A stretch of DNA of 64,000 nt from Hymenobacter metallicola (GTDB lineage Bacteria > Bacteroidota > Bacteroidia > Cytophagales > Hymenobacteraceae): the NCBI RefSeq assembly GCF_004745645.1, contig NZ_SRMB01000002.1:124001-188000 (forward strand). The letters run 5' to 3'. Shown here in pieces: positions 8,065-16,812 of this stretch; within the stretch, counting starts at the first letter, position 1, and every line of letters begins with the position of its first letter. Made by a program: the position numbers and the translations under genes. The notes under the pieces were generated by a model, which was not told where the DNA came from, searched no databases, and was given only the letters and a program-made list of their open reading frames with translations.

Positions 8065-10266
8065 ATGTCGATGCCAGCGGTAAAACAAGCAGTCAAGCGT
8101 GAGGCTGATCTGAAAGGCAAGTTAAAGGAAGTTTTTGGGTACGGTCAGTTCCGCGGTACCCAGGAAGCCATTATTCAGAACGTCATCGAGGGCAATAACA
8201 CCTTCGTGATTATGCCGACTGGTGCCGGTAAGTCATTGTGCTACCAGCTGCCCGCCCTGATTCTGCCCGGCACGGCCATCGTCATTTCCCCCCTGATTGC
8301 CCTGATGAAAAATCAGGTCGACCAGCTCAACGCCTTCGGCGTAAACGCGGCCTTTCTGAACTCGACTTTGTCGAAGTCGGAGACGAACCGGGTGAAAAAG
8401 GACGTCATCAGCGGCGAAGTGAAGCTGCTGTATGTGGCCCCCGAAAGCCTGACCAAGGACGAAACCATCGACTTCCTGCAGAAGGCTACCATCAGCTTCG
8501 TGGCCATCGACGAAGCCCACTGTATTTCGGAGTGGGGCCACGACTTCCGGCCCGAGTACCGCCGCATCCGGGGCATCATCGACAACATCGGCCAGGTACC
8601 CATTATTGCTCTGACGGCTACGGCCACGCCCAAGGTGCAGCTCGACATCCAGAAGAACCTGCAAATGGACGAGGCCTCGGTGTTCAAGACCTCGTTTAAC
8701 CGCACCAACCTCTACTACGAAGTACGGCCCAAGCATAACACCAAGAAGCAGCTGATTCAGTACGTGAAGCAGCACAAGGGCAAGGCCGGCATTGTGTACT
8801 GCCTGAGCCGGAAGAAAGTAGAGGAAATTGCCGAGCTGCTGCGCGTCAACGACGTGAAGGCCCTGCCCTACCACGCCGGCCTCGACCCGCACGTGCGCAT
8901 GGCCAACCAGGACGCCTTTCTGAATGAAGAAGCCGACGTAGTGGTAGCCACCATTGCTTTCGGCATGGGCATCGACAAGCCCGACGTGCGCTTCGTGATT
9001 CACTACGACACGCCCAAGTCGATTGAGGGCTACTACCAGGAAACCGGCCGCGGGGGCCGCGACGGGCTCGAAGGCAACTGCCTGATGTTCTACAGCTACG
9101 ACGACATCGTGAAGCTGGAGAAGTTCAACAAGGACAAGCCCGTGACCGAGCGCGACAACTCCAAGCTGCTGCTCCAGGAAATGGCCAACTACGCCGACTC
9201 CGCGGTGTGCCGGCGCAAGCAGTTGCTGCACTACTTCGGCGAGCATTTCGAGAAGGATTGCGGCTTCTGCGACAACTGCAAGCACCCGAAGGAGCGGTTT
9301 GAGGCCAAGGACGAGGTACTGATGGCCCTCAAAGCCGTGGTGCAGACCGAGGAGCGCTTCGGTATCGAGCACATCGGCACGGTACTCATGGGCATGAATA
9401 ACGCCCACGTGGAAAGCTACGGCCACAATGCCCTGCCGATTTACGGGGCCGGCAAGGACCACGACGCGGCCTTCTGGCACTCGCTGCTGCGGCAGACCTT
9501 GCTGAATGGCTTCCTGGAGAAGGACATTGAGAATTTCGGCGTTGTGAAAATTTGTCCGAAAGGCTTAGATTTCATTGAGAATCCGCATTCTATCAAACTC
9601 ACCAAGGACCATAACTACGAGGAAGAGGTGAAAGAAGAGCAAGAAAAAGAGGAAGTCCAGGAAGCCGCGGGCCACGACGCCGCCCTTTTTGAGATGCTGA
9701 AATCCTTGCGCAAGAAGATAGCCAAGGAGAAAAACCTGCCCCCCTACGTGCTGTTTCAGGACCCCAGCCTGAAGGAAATGGCCACGACCTTCCCCACCAA
9801 AATGGACGACCTCGCCCACGTGGGCGGTGTGGGCCTGGGCAAGGCGCAGAAGTTTGGGCAGCCCTTCTTGGCGTTGATTCAGAAGTACGTTGAAGAAAAC
9901 GACATCGTAACGGCTGCGGACGTTGTTGTGAAGTCGGCCGTCAACAAGTCGAAAATCAAGATTTACATCATCCAGCAAATTGATAAGAAGATGGACCTGG
10001 AGGAAATTGCCGCCTCCAAGGGCATTGATATGCGGGAACTGATGGAGGAAATCGAGCACATCTGCTACTCGGGCACCAAGCTCAACCTCGACTACTACAT
10101 CGACGGGGTGCTGGACCAGGACCGGCAGGAGGAAATTACCGACTACTTCCTGCAGGCCAGCACCGACAATATTGCCGTGGCCCTGAAGGAGCTCGGCGCC
10201 GACGAGTACACCGAGGAAGACCTACGCCTGATGCGTATCAAGTTCTTGAGCGAATACGCTAACTAG
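8065..10266 (+). CDS. recQ: ATP-dependent DNA helicase RecQ
   Basis: 733 residues from ATG 8065 (GTG 8059 and ATG 8071 are alternatives). A 3'-5' SF2 helicase for recombination and repair. Visible: motif I TGAGKS at about residues 52-57, DEAH at 149-152 followed by the RecQ aromatic loop CISEWGHDFRPEY, motif VI YYQETGRGGRDG, the zinc-binding cysteines (VCRRKQLL ... CGFCDNC), a winged-helix RQC region, a Lys/Glu-rich linker and an HRDC-like domain (about 535-610). A further C-terminal helical domain of roughly 110 residues follows. This is longer than E. coli RecQ (about 610) but usual for Bacteroidota. Ends in a palindromic terminator. Confidence 0.95.
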   Translation: MSMPAVKQAVKREADLKGKLKEVFGYGQFRGTQEAIIQNVIEGNNTFVIMPTGAGKSLCYQLPALILPGTAIVISPLIALMKNQVDQLNAFGVNAAFLNSTLSKSETNRVKKDVISGEVKLLYVAPESLTKDETIDFLQKATISFVAIDEAHCISEWGHDFRPEYRRIRGIIDNIGQVPIIALTATATPKVQLDIQKNLQMDEASVFKTSFNRTNLYYEVRPKHNTKKQLIQYVKQHKGKAGIVYCLSRKKVEEIAELLRVNDVKALPYHAGLDPHVRMANQDAFLNEEADVVVATIAFGMGIDKPDVRFVIHYDTPKSIEGYYQETGRGGRDGLEGNCLMFYSYDDIVKLEKFNKDKPVTERDNSKLLLQEMANYADSAVCRRKQLLHYFGEHFEKDCGFCDNCKHPKERFEAKDEVLMALKAVVQTEERFGIEHIGTVLMGMNNAHVESYGHNALPIYGAGKDHDAAFWHSLLRQTLLNGFLEKDIENFGVVKICPKGLDFIENPHSIKLTKDHNYEEEVKEEQEKEEVQEAAGHDAALFEMLKSLRKKIAKEKNLPPYVLFQDPSLKEMATTFPTKMDDLAHVGGVGLGKAQKFGQPFLALIQKYVEENDIVTAADVVVKSAVNKSKIKIYIIQQIDKKMDLEEIAASKGIDMRELMEEIEHICYSGTKLNLDYYIDGVLDQDRQEEITDYFLQASTDNIAVALKELGADEYTEEDLRLMRIKFLSEYAN

Positions 10267-10320
10267 CCCCGGCAGACGTTTCAATTGAGGCGGCCTTTAG
10301 GAGCAACTCCTTACCTAGTT

Positions 10321-10352
10321 AACAAAGCCACTCCCGCGGGAGTGGCTTTGTT
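10321..10352. terminator. Loop-less perfect palindrome after recQ
   Basis: A 32-bp perfect palindrome (two 16-bp arms, no spacer): AACAAAGCCACTCCCG and its complement. It lies 55 bp after the recQ stop; the right arm ends CTTTGTTG. A probable terminator. Confidence 0.65.
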
Positions 10353-10443
10353 GTTTGTGGCTGACTGGCAGCAACATTTGAAAGACAGGAATGTCTTTGG
10401 CAAGAATTATCTTCGGCTTTCCATCCCCTTAACCCAGACCCGC

Positions 10444-12531
10444 ATGGTTCACTTCTCCCCTTCCGGGGCCCGGCGCCTCGGCTTTACGGCCCTAGCCAGC
10501 TTGGCCGCGCTGCTGAGCACGGCCGCCGACAAGCCTGCCCCGCCCACCAACCCGCTCACGCCGGGCTTCAACCAGGTTATCGACTTCAAGCGAGCCACCA
10601 AGGCCGACGTGAAGCAGGCTACCGACCGGGTTATCAGTGATACGAAAACCTCGTTGCAGGCTATTTACAAGGTGCCGGCCGCCAAACGCACCTTCGCCAA
10701 CACCATGCTGGCCCTCGACAACCTGGGCGACCATATCGGCAACGTGGCCGGGCCCATCAGCATCCTGTTCAATGCCAGCCCCGACTCGGCTATTCGCAAT
10801 CAGGCTCAGAAAAGCATTGCCCTGATCAGCAAGTATGGTAACGAGCTGGAGCTGGACGAGCAGCTGTACCGGGCTGTGAAAGACTACTCCAAAACCAAAG
10901 AGGCCCAGAGCCTGACGGGCGCCCGGAAGAAGTACCTGACTGAGACGGTGGAGGACTATGAGCGCAACGGCTTTGCCTTGACGCCTGAGAAGCGCAAGGA
11001 ATTGCAGGCCATCAATGATAAAATCGGGGACCTCTCTATTGCCTTCGGAGCCAACATTGCCAAAGACCAGGGCTTTCTGCTGGTAAATGCCGCCGACATG
11101 AAAGGCCTGCCCGAGGACTACGTCAAGAGCCGGCCCAAGGCGGGGGACGCCTACCGTATCGGGCTGGACGGACCGGCTTACGGCACGTTTATGAAGTATG
11201 CCGAGTCGGATGCCATGCGCAAGCAGCTCTACACCTTGTATAACAACCGGGCCGCGGACAAAAATCTGGACGTACTGAAGCAGCTGCTGATTGAGCGCCA
11301 GAAGAAGGCCCAGTTGCTAGGCTATAAGACGTACGCCGCCTACCAAACCAGCAGCCGCATGGCCAAAACGCCCGAAACGGTGTGGGCTTTCGAAACCAAG
11401 CTGGTGGACCGCGTGAAACAGAAAAGCCAACAGGACCTGGAAGAGCTCCTCGTCGTGAAGCGCGCCTACACCAAGGACCCCGGTGCCAAGGTTATTAACC
11501 CCTGGGAAAGCTCGTTTTACGGCAACCTGCTGATGAAGGAGAAATACCAGCTCGACGCTGAGAAAACCAAGGAATACTTTGAGGTGAATAACGTGGTGAA
11601 CGGCTTGTTTCAGACCACGCAGTCGTTGTTTGCCCTGAAGTTCAACGAGGTGAAAGACCCGGCGGTGTGGCACCCGGATGCCCGCATGTTTGAAGTGCAG
11701 CGCGACGGCAAGCTTATCGGCCGTTTCTACATCGACTTGTTTCCGCGCGACAACAAGTACACCCACGCGGCCTGTTTCGGGGTAAGCAGCGGCAAGGCCA
11801 CGCCCAAGGGCTACCAGCTGCCCACGGCGGTGCTACTCTGCAACTTTAATGCGCCCACGCCGGGCAAACCCGCCTTGATGAGCCACAGCCAAGTGGTGAC
11901 TTTTTTCCACGAGTTTGGCCACGTGATGCACAACCTGCTGACCACGGCCGAGCTGTCCTCGCAGTCGGGCACCAGCGTGAAACGCGACTTCGTGGAAGCG
12001 CCTTCCCAGATTCTGGAAAACTGGGCCTGGAACTACGACGCGCTGAAGACCTTTGCCAAGCACTACCAAACCGGCGAAGTACTGCCCAAGCCCCTCTACG
12101 ACAAGATGTGGGCAGCCCGCAACGTGGGCTCGGGCCTGGCCGCTTCCCAACAGATTCTGTACGGCACGCTCGACATGACCCTGCACGACAAGTTTGACCC
12201 CAACGGTACCGAAACGACTACCGATGTGGTGAAACGCCTGCAAAACCAGATTACGCCCTTTGCCTACGTAGAGGGCACCAACATGCAGGCCGCTTTCGGC
12301 CACCTCACCGGCTACGGCGCCGGCTACTACGGCTACATGTGGTCGAAAGTATACGCCGAAGACATGTTCTCCGTGTTTGAGAAGAACGGCATCATGGACC
12401 AGAAAACCGGCCTGCGCTACCGTGACATGATCTTGGCCCGGGGTGGCACTGAGGAAGAGTACAACCTGGTAAAAAACTTCCTGGGCCGGGAGCCCAACCA
12501 GGACGCCTTCTTCAAATCCCTGGGTTTGTAG
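10444..12531 (+). CDS. Exported M3-family metallopeptidase (peptidyl-dipeptidase Dcp / oligopeptidase A type)
   Basis: 695 residues from ATG 10444; the longer frame from 10285 crosses the recQ terminator and was rejected. After a signal-like N-terminus (RRLGFTALASLAALLSTAA) comes a long helical M3 fold with the zinc site FFHEFGHVMHNLL (HEFGH at 489-493) and the downstream glutamate in FVEAPSQILENWAWN. M3 enzymes are thimet-like zinc peptidases that degrade oligopeptides. A signal sequence means action in the periplasm, as for Dcp-like members of Bacteroidota. Total length agrees with the family. Dcp versus OpdA specificity cannot be resolved by reading. Confidence 0.92.
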   Translation: MVHFSPSGARRLGFTALASLAALLSTAADKPAPPTNPLTPGFNQVIDFKRATKADVKQATDRVISDTKTSLQAIYKVPAAKRTFANTMLALDNLGDHIGNVAGPISILFNASPDSAIRNQAQKSIALISKYGNELELDEQLYRAVKDYSKTKEAQSLTGARKKYLTETVEDYERNGFALTPEKRKELQAINDKIGDLSIAFGANIAKDQGFLLVNAADMKGLPEDYVKSRPKAGDAYRIGLDGPAYGTFMKYAESDAMRKQLYTLYNNRAADKNLDVLKQLLIERQKKAQLLGYKTYAAYQTSSRMAKTPETVWAFETKLVDRVKQKSQQDLEELLVVKRAYTKDPGAKVINPWESSFYGNLLMKEKYQLDAEKTKEYFEVNNVVNGLFQTTQSLFALKFNEVKDPAVWHPDARMFEVQRDGKLIGRFYIDLFPRDNKYTHAACFGVSSGKATPKGYQLPTAVLLCNFNAPTPGKPALMSHSQVVTFFHEFGHVMHNLLTTAELSSQSGTSVKRDFVEAPSQILENWAWNYDALKTFAKHYQTGEVLPKPLYDKMWAARNVGSGLAASQQILYGTLDMTLHDKFDPNGTETTTDVVKRLQNQITPFAYVEGTNMQAAFGHLTGYGAGYYGYMWSKVYAEDMFSVFEKNGIMDQKTGLRYRDMILARGGTEEEYNLVKNFLGREPNQDAFFKSLGL

Positions 12532-12550
12532 AAGTAGGTACGACACCCAA

Positions 12551-12588
12551 CAAAAAGGTCCGGTAGCAGCTGCTACCGGACCTTTTTG
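12551..12588. terminator. Bidirectional terminator (perfect 38-bp palindrome)
   Basis: CAAAAAGGTCCGGTAGCAG followed by its exact complement, with A5 on one side and T5 on the other. It sits between the convergent M3 peptidase and bacilliredoxin genes and can serve both. Confidence 0.85.
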
Positions 12589-12610
12589 TGTTTCAAGCGG
12601 AAGATTACAC

Positions 12611-13033
12611 CTAGCAGTACTCTTCGAAAGCGCCCTGCAGGTTGTCCACGATGCGCATCAGGTCGTTGCCCTCGATGTGGTGGCGCTCGATGACATGCAC
12701 CAGCTCGCCGTCTTTGAACAAGGCAATGCTGGGCGACGAGGGAGGGTACGGCAGCATGTGTTCCCGGGCTTTGGCTACGGCTTCGGTTTCCATACCGGCA
12801 AATACCGTTACGAGCTTGGCGGGCTTTTTTTCCGAGCTCGACACGGCCATTTTCAGGGCCGGACGGGCTTTGGCGGCGGCGCAGCCGCACACCGAGTTGA
12901 CGGCCAGCAGCACCGTGCCGCTCTGGGTGTTGAGAACCGAATCAACTTCTTCGGGGGTCATCAGTTGCTCAAAACCAGCCGACGTGAGGTCTTGCCGAAT
13001 AGGAGCTACCATGTATTCAGGATACGTTGCCAT
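12611..13033 (-). CDS. BrxA/BrxB-family bacilliredoxin
   Basis: 140 residues from ATG 13033; 24 upstream in-frame codons were left out. The whole protein matches the YphP/YqiW family: MTPEEVDSVL, then NSVCGCAAAKARPAL with the C49-G-C51 active site, and the C-terminal VIERHHIEGNDLMRIV. Bacilliredoxins remove bacillithiol from S-bacillithiolated proteins; Bacteroidota carry homologues that probably act as thiol-disulfide exchange proteins in the cytoplasm. The gene is alone, convergent with the M3 peptidase. Confidence 0.92.
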   Translation of the reverse strand: MATYPEYMVAPIRQDLTSAGFEQLMTPEEVDSVLNTQSGTVLLAVNSVCGCAAAKARPALKMAVSSSEKKPAKLVTVFAGMETEAVAKAREHMLPYPPSSPSIALFKDGELVHVIERHHIEGNDLMRIVDNLQGAFEEYC

Positions 13034-13187
13034 TGTTAAAAAATGGGCTGAAAGTGAAAGAGAGAAATCAGAAGTAAGGCCCGTAGGCGAAACAAAAATA
13101 CGCAAACTCTGGCGGCTGCGCTTGCATAAACCGCCGACCAGCCGAATGGTTAGCTCCCTAACACCGGTTCTTGTATTTCCTGTTCAA

Positions 13188-13195
13188 TATATTTG
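13188..13195 (+). promoter_or_regulatory. -7 box TATATTTG close to an ATG
   Basis: An exact TAnnTTTG match, 5 nt before ATG 13201. A TTG occurs at 13171-13173 with a rather short 14-nt spacing. If used, the mRNA would start at or next to the start codon. Confidence 0.4.
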
Positions 13196-13200
13196 TTGGT

Positions 13201-13518
13201 ATGACGTACGAAAACTTCGTAGCCAGTCTGTCGGCCACGCAGCCCCCTGCGGGCCTGTCGTCGGTATTGCGCGGGCTCTGGCACGCCGGGCGGCAGGAAT
13301 GGGACCTGGCCCACACCGTGGCTCAAGACCACGACTACGACCCCATGCACAACTGGCTGCACGCCTACCTGCACCGCCAGGAAGCCGACCTAGCCAATGC
13401 CGCTTATTGGTACCGCCGCGCCGGCCGCAGTGTGGCTACCGGCCCTCTTCCCGATGAATGGATGCAGCTGGTAAAGGCTCAGCCTGATATCGAATCGGAA
13501 GCAAAGTCCGGTACCTGA
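13201..13518 (+). CDS. Small conserved protein of unknown function
   Basis: 105 residues from ATG 13201, the first ATG after the TATATTTG box. No signal peptide or membrane segment. The sequence is rich in His, Trp and Asp with WHAGRQEWDLAHTVAQDHDY, MHNWLHAYLHRQE and ANAAYWYRRAGR. I recognise this pattern as recurring in uncharacterised small proteins of diverse bacteria; the two helical WHxG..DxAH / WLHAYLHRxExD blocks look like a TPR-like helical hairpin. No function is known to me. It is a single gene upstream of the TPR/OmpA envelope genes but separated from them by 113 bp. Confidence 0.75.
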   Translation: MTYENFVASLSATQPPAGLSSVLRGLWHAGRQEWDLAHTVAQDHDYDPMHNWLHAYLHRQEADLANAAYWYRRAGRSVATGPLPDEWMQLVKAQPDIESEAKSGT

Positions 13519-13631
13519 CAATTAGACTCAGGTAACGTCAGAATTACATTTTCCAAGAAAGAAATGACGGCGTTGCCGCGTTAGGGTAAATAAAAGTACA
13601 TTTAACCTGCCAGTCGACTAGACCAGACATT

Positions 13632-14696
13632 ATGCAGAAATTCTTACTTTTTGCCAGTAGCTTATGTTTGTCGGCTACGGCAGTGCAGGCCCAGGTAGAT
13701 ACCGTTCGTGCGTCTACCTTGCCCCCGGCTCAGCAGGCCGAAAAACTGTATAACAGCGGGGTTTCGAAGTTCAACAGCAAAAACTACCGGGCCGCTATTC
13801 AGGACTTCGACCGAGCCCTGACGCTACGCCCAGATTTTGCCAAGGCCTTCTACAACCGGGCCACGACCCGCTACGAGCTCAAGGAGTACCAGCAGGCCGT
13901 GCAGGACTACGACCAGGCCATCAAGCTGGAAACGACGGGCTTCAGCAACTACTTCGGCCGGGCCCAGGCGCAGGAAGCGCTGGGCCAGAAGACTGAAGCG
14001 GAGGCGGATTACGGCAAAGCGGCCGAAATCAAGCCTGACTACGCACCCTCCTGGTACTACCGCGGGGCTTTGCGTTTCGAGAAAGGCGAATTTAAGGAAG
14101 CCAAAGCCGATTTCGACCAGGCCATCAAAGTTGACCCCAACTACGCCTATGCCTACCACGACCGGGCCAGTGCGGAGCGCAAGCTTGGCAACTTCGATGC
14201 GGCCGTCCAGGATTACTCTAAAGCGCTGAGCCTGCAGCCCGACTTTATGCCGGCCCTGCTCAACCGGGCCGCCGCCAAGCGCCGGGACAACGACTTGAAA
14301 GGCGCCCTGGCCGATTATAACACCTACCTGAGTAAAAAGCAGGACAACGCCACGGCCTTCACCAACCGGGGCAGTACGCGCTACGAGGCCGGCGACTACA
14401 AAGGAGCCGTGGAAGACTTCACTAAGGCTATTGAATTAGACGGTAGCTACGCCTTTGCCTGGAATAACCGCGCCGCGGCCTACCTCAAGCTGGAAGATTA
14501 CAAGAGTGCCGCGGCTGATGCCGCTAAAGCCATTGCCCTGAACGCGCAGTATGCCGAAGCCTACATGAACCGGGGCCACGCCCGCGAAATGCTGCGCGAC
14601 GCCGATGGCGCCTGCCAGGATTGGCGGAAAGCGGCCGAGCTGGGCCTGGAAACCGGCACCAGCTACGCAGCTAATTCCGGCTGCGGCGGCGACTAG
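13632..14696 (+). CDS. Exported tetratricopeptide-repeat protein
   Basis: 354 residues with a Sec signal peptide (MQKFLLFASSLCLSATAVQAQ). The mature part is almost entirely TPR units of 34 residues, at least eight, recognisable by repeats such as AEKLYNSGVSKFNSKNYRAA, YNRATTRYELKEYQQAVQDY and WNNRAAAYLKLEDYKSAAAD. Such proteins are protein-protein interaction scaffolds in the periplasm. It stands 48 bp before an OmpA/PD40 protein on the same strand, so the two probably form an envelope-associated unit. The specific partner is unknown. Confidence 0.92.
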   Translation: MQKFLLFASSLCLSATAVQAQVDTVRASTLPPAQQAEKLYNSGVSKFNSKNYRAAIQDFDRALTLRPDFAKAFYNRATTRYELKEYQQAVQDYDQAIKLETTGFSNYFGRAQAQEALGQKTEAEADYGKAAEIKPDYAPSWYYRGALRFEKGEFKEAKADFDQAIKVDPNYAYAYHDRASAERKLGNFDAAVQDYSKALSLQPDFMPALLNRAAAKRRDNDLKGALADYNTYLSKKQDNATAFTNRGSTRYEAGDYKGAVEDFTKAIELDGSYAFAWNNRAAAYLKLEDYKSAAADAAKAIALNAQYAEAYMNRGHAREMLRDADGACQDWRKAAELGLETGTSYAANSGCGGD

Positions 14697-14744
14697 CCTG
14701 TTCTCTTCTGCTTCCTTCCCTCTTCTCTTCTGCTAGCAAGTACC

Positions 14745-16781
14745 ATGTCTAGAATTCTGCTCATAGCTCTACTGCTGCTGGCCCAGGTCACAGTTGCTCA
14801 AAACGTGGAGTTTGACAAAGACAATTTCAAGTCCAACAAAGACGGGTTGAAAGAAGCCCAAAAAGAAGTTCGGACCGGCGACGAGTGGTACGATATGGAC
14901 CCGCCCCGCTACGAGCAGGCCCTTCCCCACTACCTCGAGGCGCAGAAGTTTAACCCCAGCAACGCCCGCCTCAACCTGCGCATCGGCGACTGTTATCTGC
15001 ACTCGGGCTTCAAGCCCCGGGCCCTGCCCTACCTGCAGAAAGCCTACCAGCTCAATGCCGACATCGACCCGCGCATTCACTACTTGCTGGGTCAAGGCCT
15101 GCACCTGAATGCCAAATGGACCGAGGCTATTGCCGAGTATAAAGCGGCTCAACCGGCTGTGGCCGGCAAAAATTCAACGCAGTTCCTGGCGGCCATCAGC
15201 AAGAAGATTAAAGAGTGTGAAAACGGCCTGAAGCTGGAGAAAAAGCCTTCCCGGGTGTTCATCGACAACATTGGGGCGGCCATCAACTCGCCTTACGCCG
15301 ACTACGGCGCCGTTATTTCGGCCGACGAATCCGTTATTCTGTTCACCTCCCGGCGCGACAACTCGACGGGCAAAGAGCGGGACCCGGAAACTGGCGGCTT
15401 TTTCGAGGACATTTACCAGAGCACCCGCACCTCCTCGGGATGGTCGGCCGCCCGCAACCTGGGCAAACCCGTAAATAATGAAGGGCATGATGCCACGGTG
15501 GGCCTAGCTCCCGATGGCCAGCGCATGCTGGTGTATGTGGAAGACAATGGCGGCGACTTACAGGAAGCCGAGCTGCGCGGCGCGGCCTGGAAAAAGCCGG
15601 AGAAAATGGGCCCGCGCATCAACAGCAAGTACCACGAGTCGTCGGCGGCTTACACGCCCGATGGGCGCAGCCTGTACTTCGTGAGCGACAAACAAGGCGG
15701 GTTGGGTAGCCGCGACATCTACAAGGTTGAAATTGAGGGTCGCGGCCCGGCCATCAACCTGGGCTCGACCATCAACACGCCCTACGGCGAGGAAGGCGTG
15801 TTTCTGCACCCCGATGGTAAAACGATGTACTTCAGCTCGGAGGGTCATAATTCCATGGGCGGCTACGACATCTTCAAATCGGTGTTTGAGAATGGCAAAT
15901 GGAGTGAGCCCGAAAACTTGGGCTGGCCCATCAACACGCCCGATGACGACGTGTTCTTCGTGACTTCGGCTTCGGGCCGCCACGGCTACTATTCGTCCTT
16001 CCGCGACGACGGCCTGGGCAGCAAGGACATTTATCAGATTACTTTTCTGGGTGCCGAAAAGCCACCGGTATTGTCGCAGGAAGACCAGCTTTTGGCCTCC
16101 CGTGCCCAACCGGTGAAAGAAGCTTCCCTGGCTCCGCCGGTTCCGATAGCAACGGCCCAGGTTACGATTCTAAAGGGAGTCGTCACCGACGCAGCCTCTA
16201 AGCAGCCTCTGGAGGCTACTATCGACGTGGTCGACAACTCGCGCAACGAGCTGATTGCCTCCTTCCGGGCTAATGCCCAGTCGGGCCGCTACCTGGTTTC
16301 GCTGCCTTCAGGCATCAACTACGGTATCGTCGTGCGCCAAGAAGGCTACTTGTTTCACTCCGAAAACTTCGATTTGCCCGCGGGAGCAGCCTATTCAGAG
16401 GTCGTAAAAGACATAGCGTTGAAGAAGCTGGATGTCGGCGTGAAAGTCGTGTTAAACAACATCTTCTTTGATTTCGATAAAGCCACCTTGCGCAAGGAAA
16501 GCACCGCCGAGCTAGAGCGCCTGCAGAAGCTGCTGGTGGAAACCCCGGCCCTGCGCCTGGAAATTTCCGGCCACACCGACAACGTTGGCAAAGCGGAGTA
16601 CAACAAAGACTTGTCTAACCGCCGCGCCAAAGCAGTAGTGGACTATCTGGTAACCAAGGGAATTGACAAAGGCCGGCTGACGTATGCGGGGTACGGTGAC
16701 ACCCAGCCAGTAGCAACAAATACTACCAAAGGAGGGCGTCAGCTAAACCGGCGCACCGAGTTTAAAGTAACAGGTAAGTAA
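14745..16781 (+). CDS. TPR / PD40 (WD40-like) / carboxypeptidase-like / OmpA C-terminal domain protein, PorE-like
   Basis: 678 residues with a signal peptide (MSRILLIALLLLAQVTVAQ). Domains in order: TPR-like helices (about 30-160); PD40 beta-propeller repeats (about 185-430) with repeated DYGAVISADESVILFTSRR, YTPDGRSLYFVSDKQGG and LHPDGKTMYFSSEGHNS; a carboxypeptidase regulatory-like fold (about 475-560); and an OmpA peptidoglycan-binding domain (about 565-675) with FFDFDKATLR, ISGHTDNVG and NRRAKAVVDYL. This order matches PorE of the type IX secretion system and many related Bacteroidota proteins. A peptidoglycan-anchored periplasmic or outer-membrane role is likely. A PorE function is inference; no other type IX gene is nearby. 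Confidence 0.88.
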   Translation: MSRILLIALLLLAQVTVAQNVEFDKDNFKSNKDGLKEAQKEVRTGDEWYDMDPPRYEQALPHYLEAQKFNPSNARLNLRIGDCYLHSGFKPRALPYLQKAYQLNADIDPRIHYLLGQGLHLNAKWTEAIAEYKAAQPAVAGKNSTQFLAAISKKIKECENGLKLEKKPSRVFIDNIGAAINSPYADYGAVISADESVILFTSRRDNSTGKERDPETGGFFEDIYQSTRTSSGWSAARNLGKPVNNEGHDATVGLAPDGQRMLVYVEDNGGDLQEAELRGAAWKKPEKMGPRINSKYHESSAAYTPDGRSLYFVSDKQGGLGSRDIYKVEIEGRGPAINLGSTINTPYGEEGVFLHPDGKTMYFSSEGHNSMGGYDIFKSVFENGKWSEPENLGWPINTPDDDVFFVTSASGRHGYYSSFRDDGLGSKDIYQITFLGAEKPPVLSQEDQLLASRAQPVKEASLAPPVPIATAQVTILKGVVTDAASKQPLEATIDVVDNSRNELIASFRANAQSGRYLVSLPSGINYGIVVRQEGYLFHSENFDLPAGAAYSEVVKDIALKKLDVGVKVVLNNIFFDFDKATLRKESTAELERLQKLLVETPALRLEISGHTDNVGKAEYNKDLSNRRAKAVVDYLVTKGIDKGRLTYAGYGDTQPVATNTTKGGRQLNRRTEFKVTGK

Positions 16782-16812
16782 TGCCGTTTGTCTTTGCTGT
16801 CCGTTTGCTTAC

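Noticed and set aside
8233..9480. 415-codon open frame on the minus strand inside recQ
   Set aside because: The plus strand carries all RecQ motifs over the same stretch; the antisense frame has no recognisable feature.
13632..14696. DNA-level tandem repeat in the TPR gene
   Set aside because: The periodicity is at the protein level (34-residue TPR units); the DNA copies are too diverged to be a genuine nucleotide repeat.
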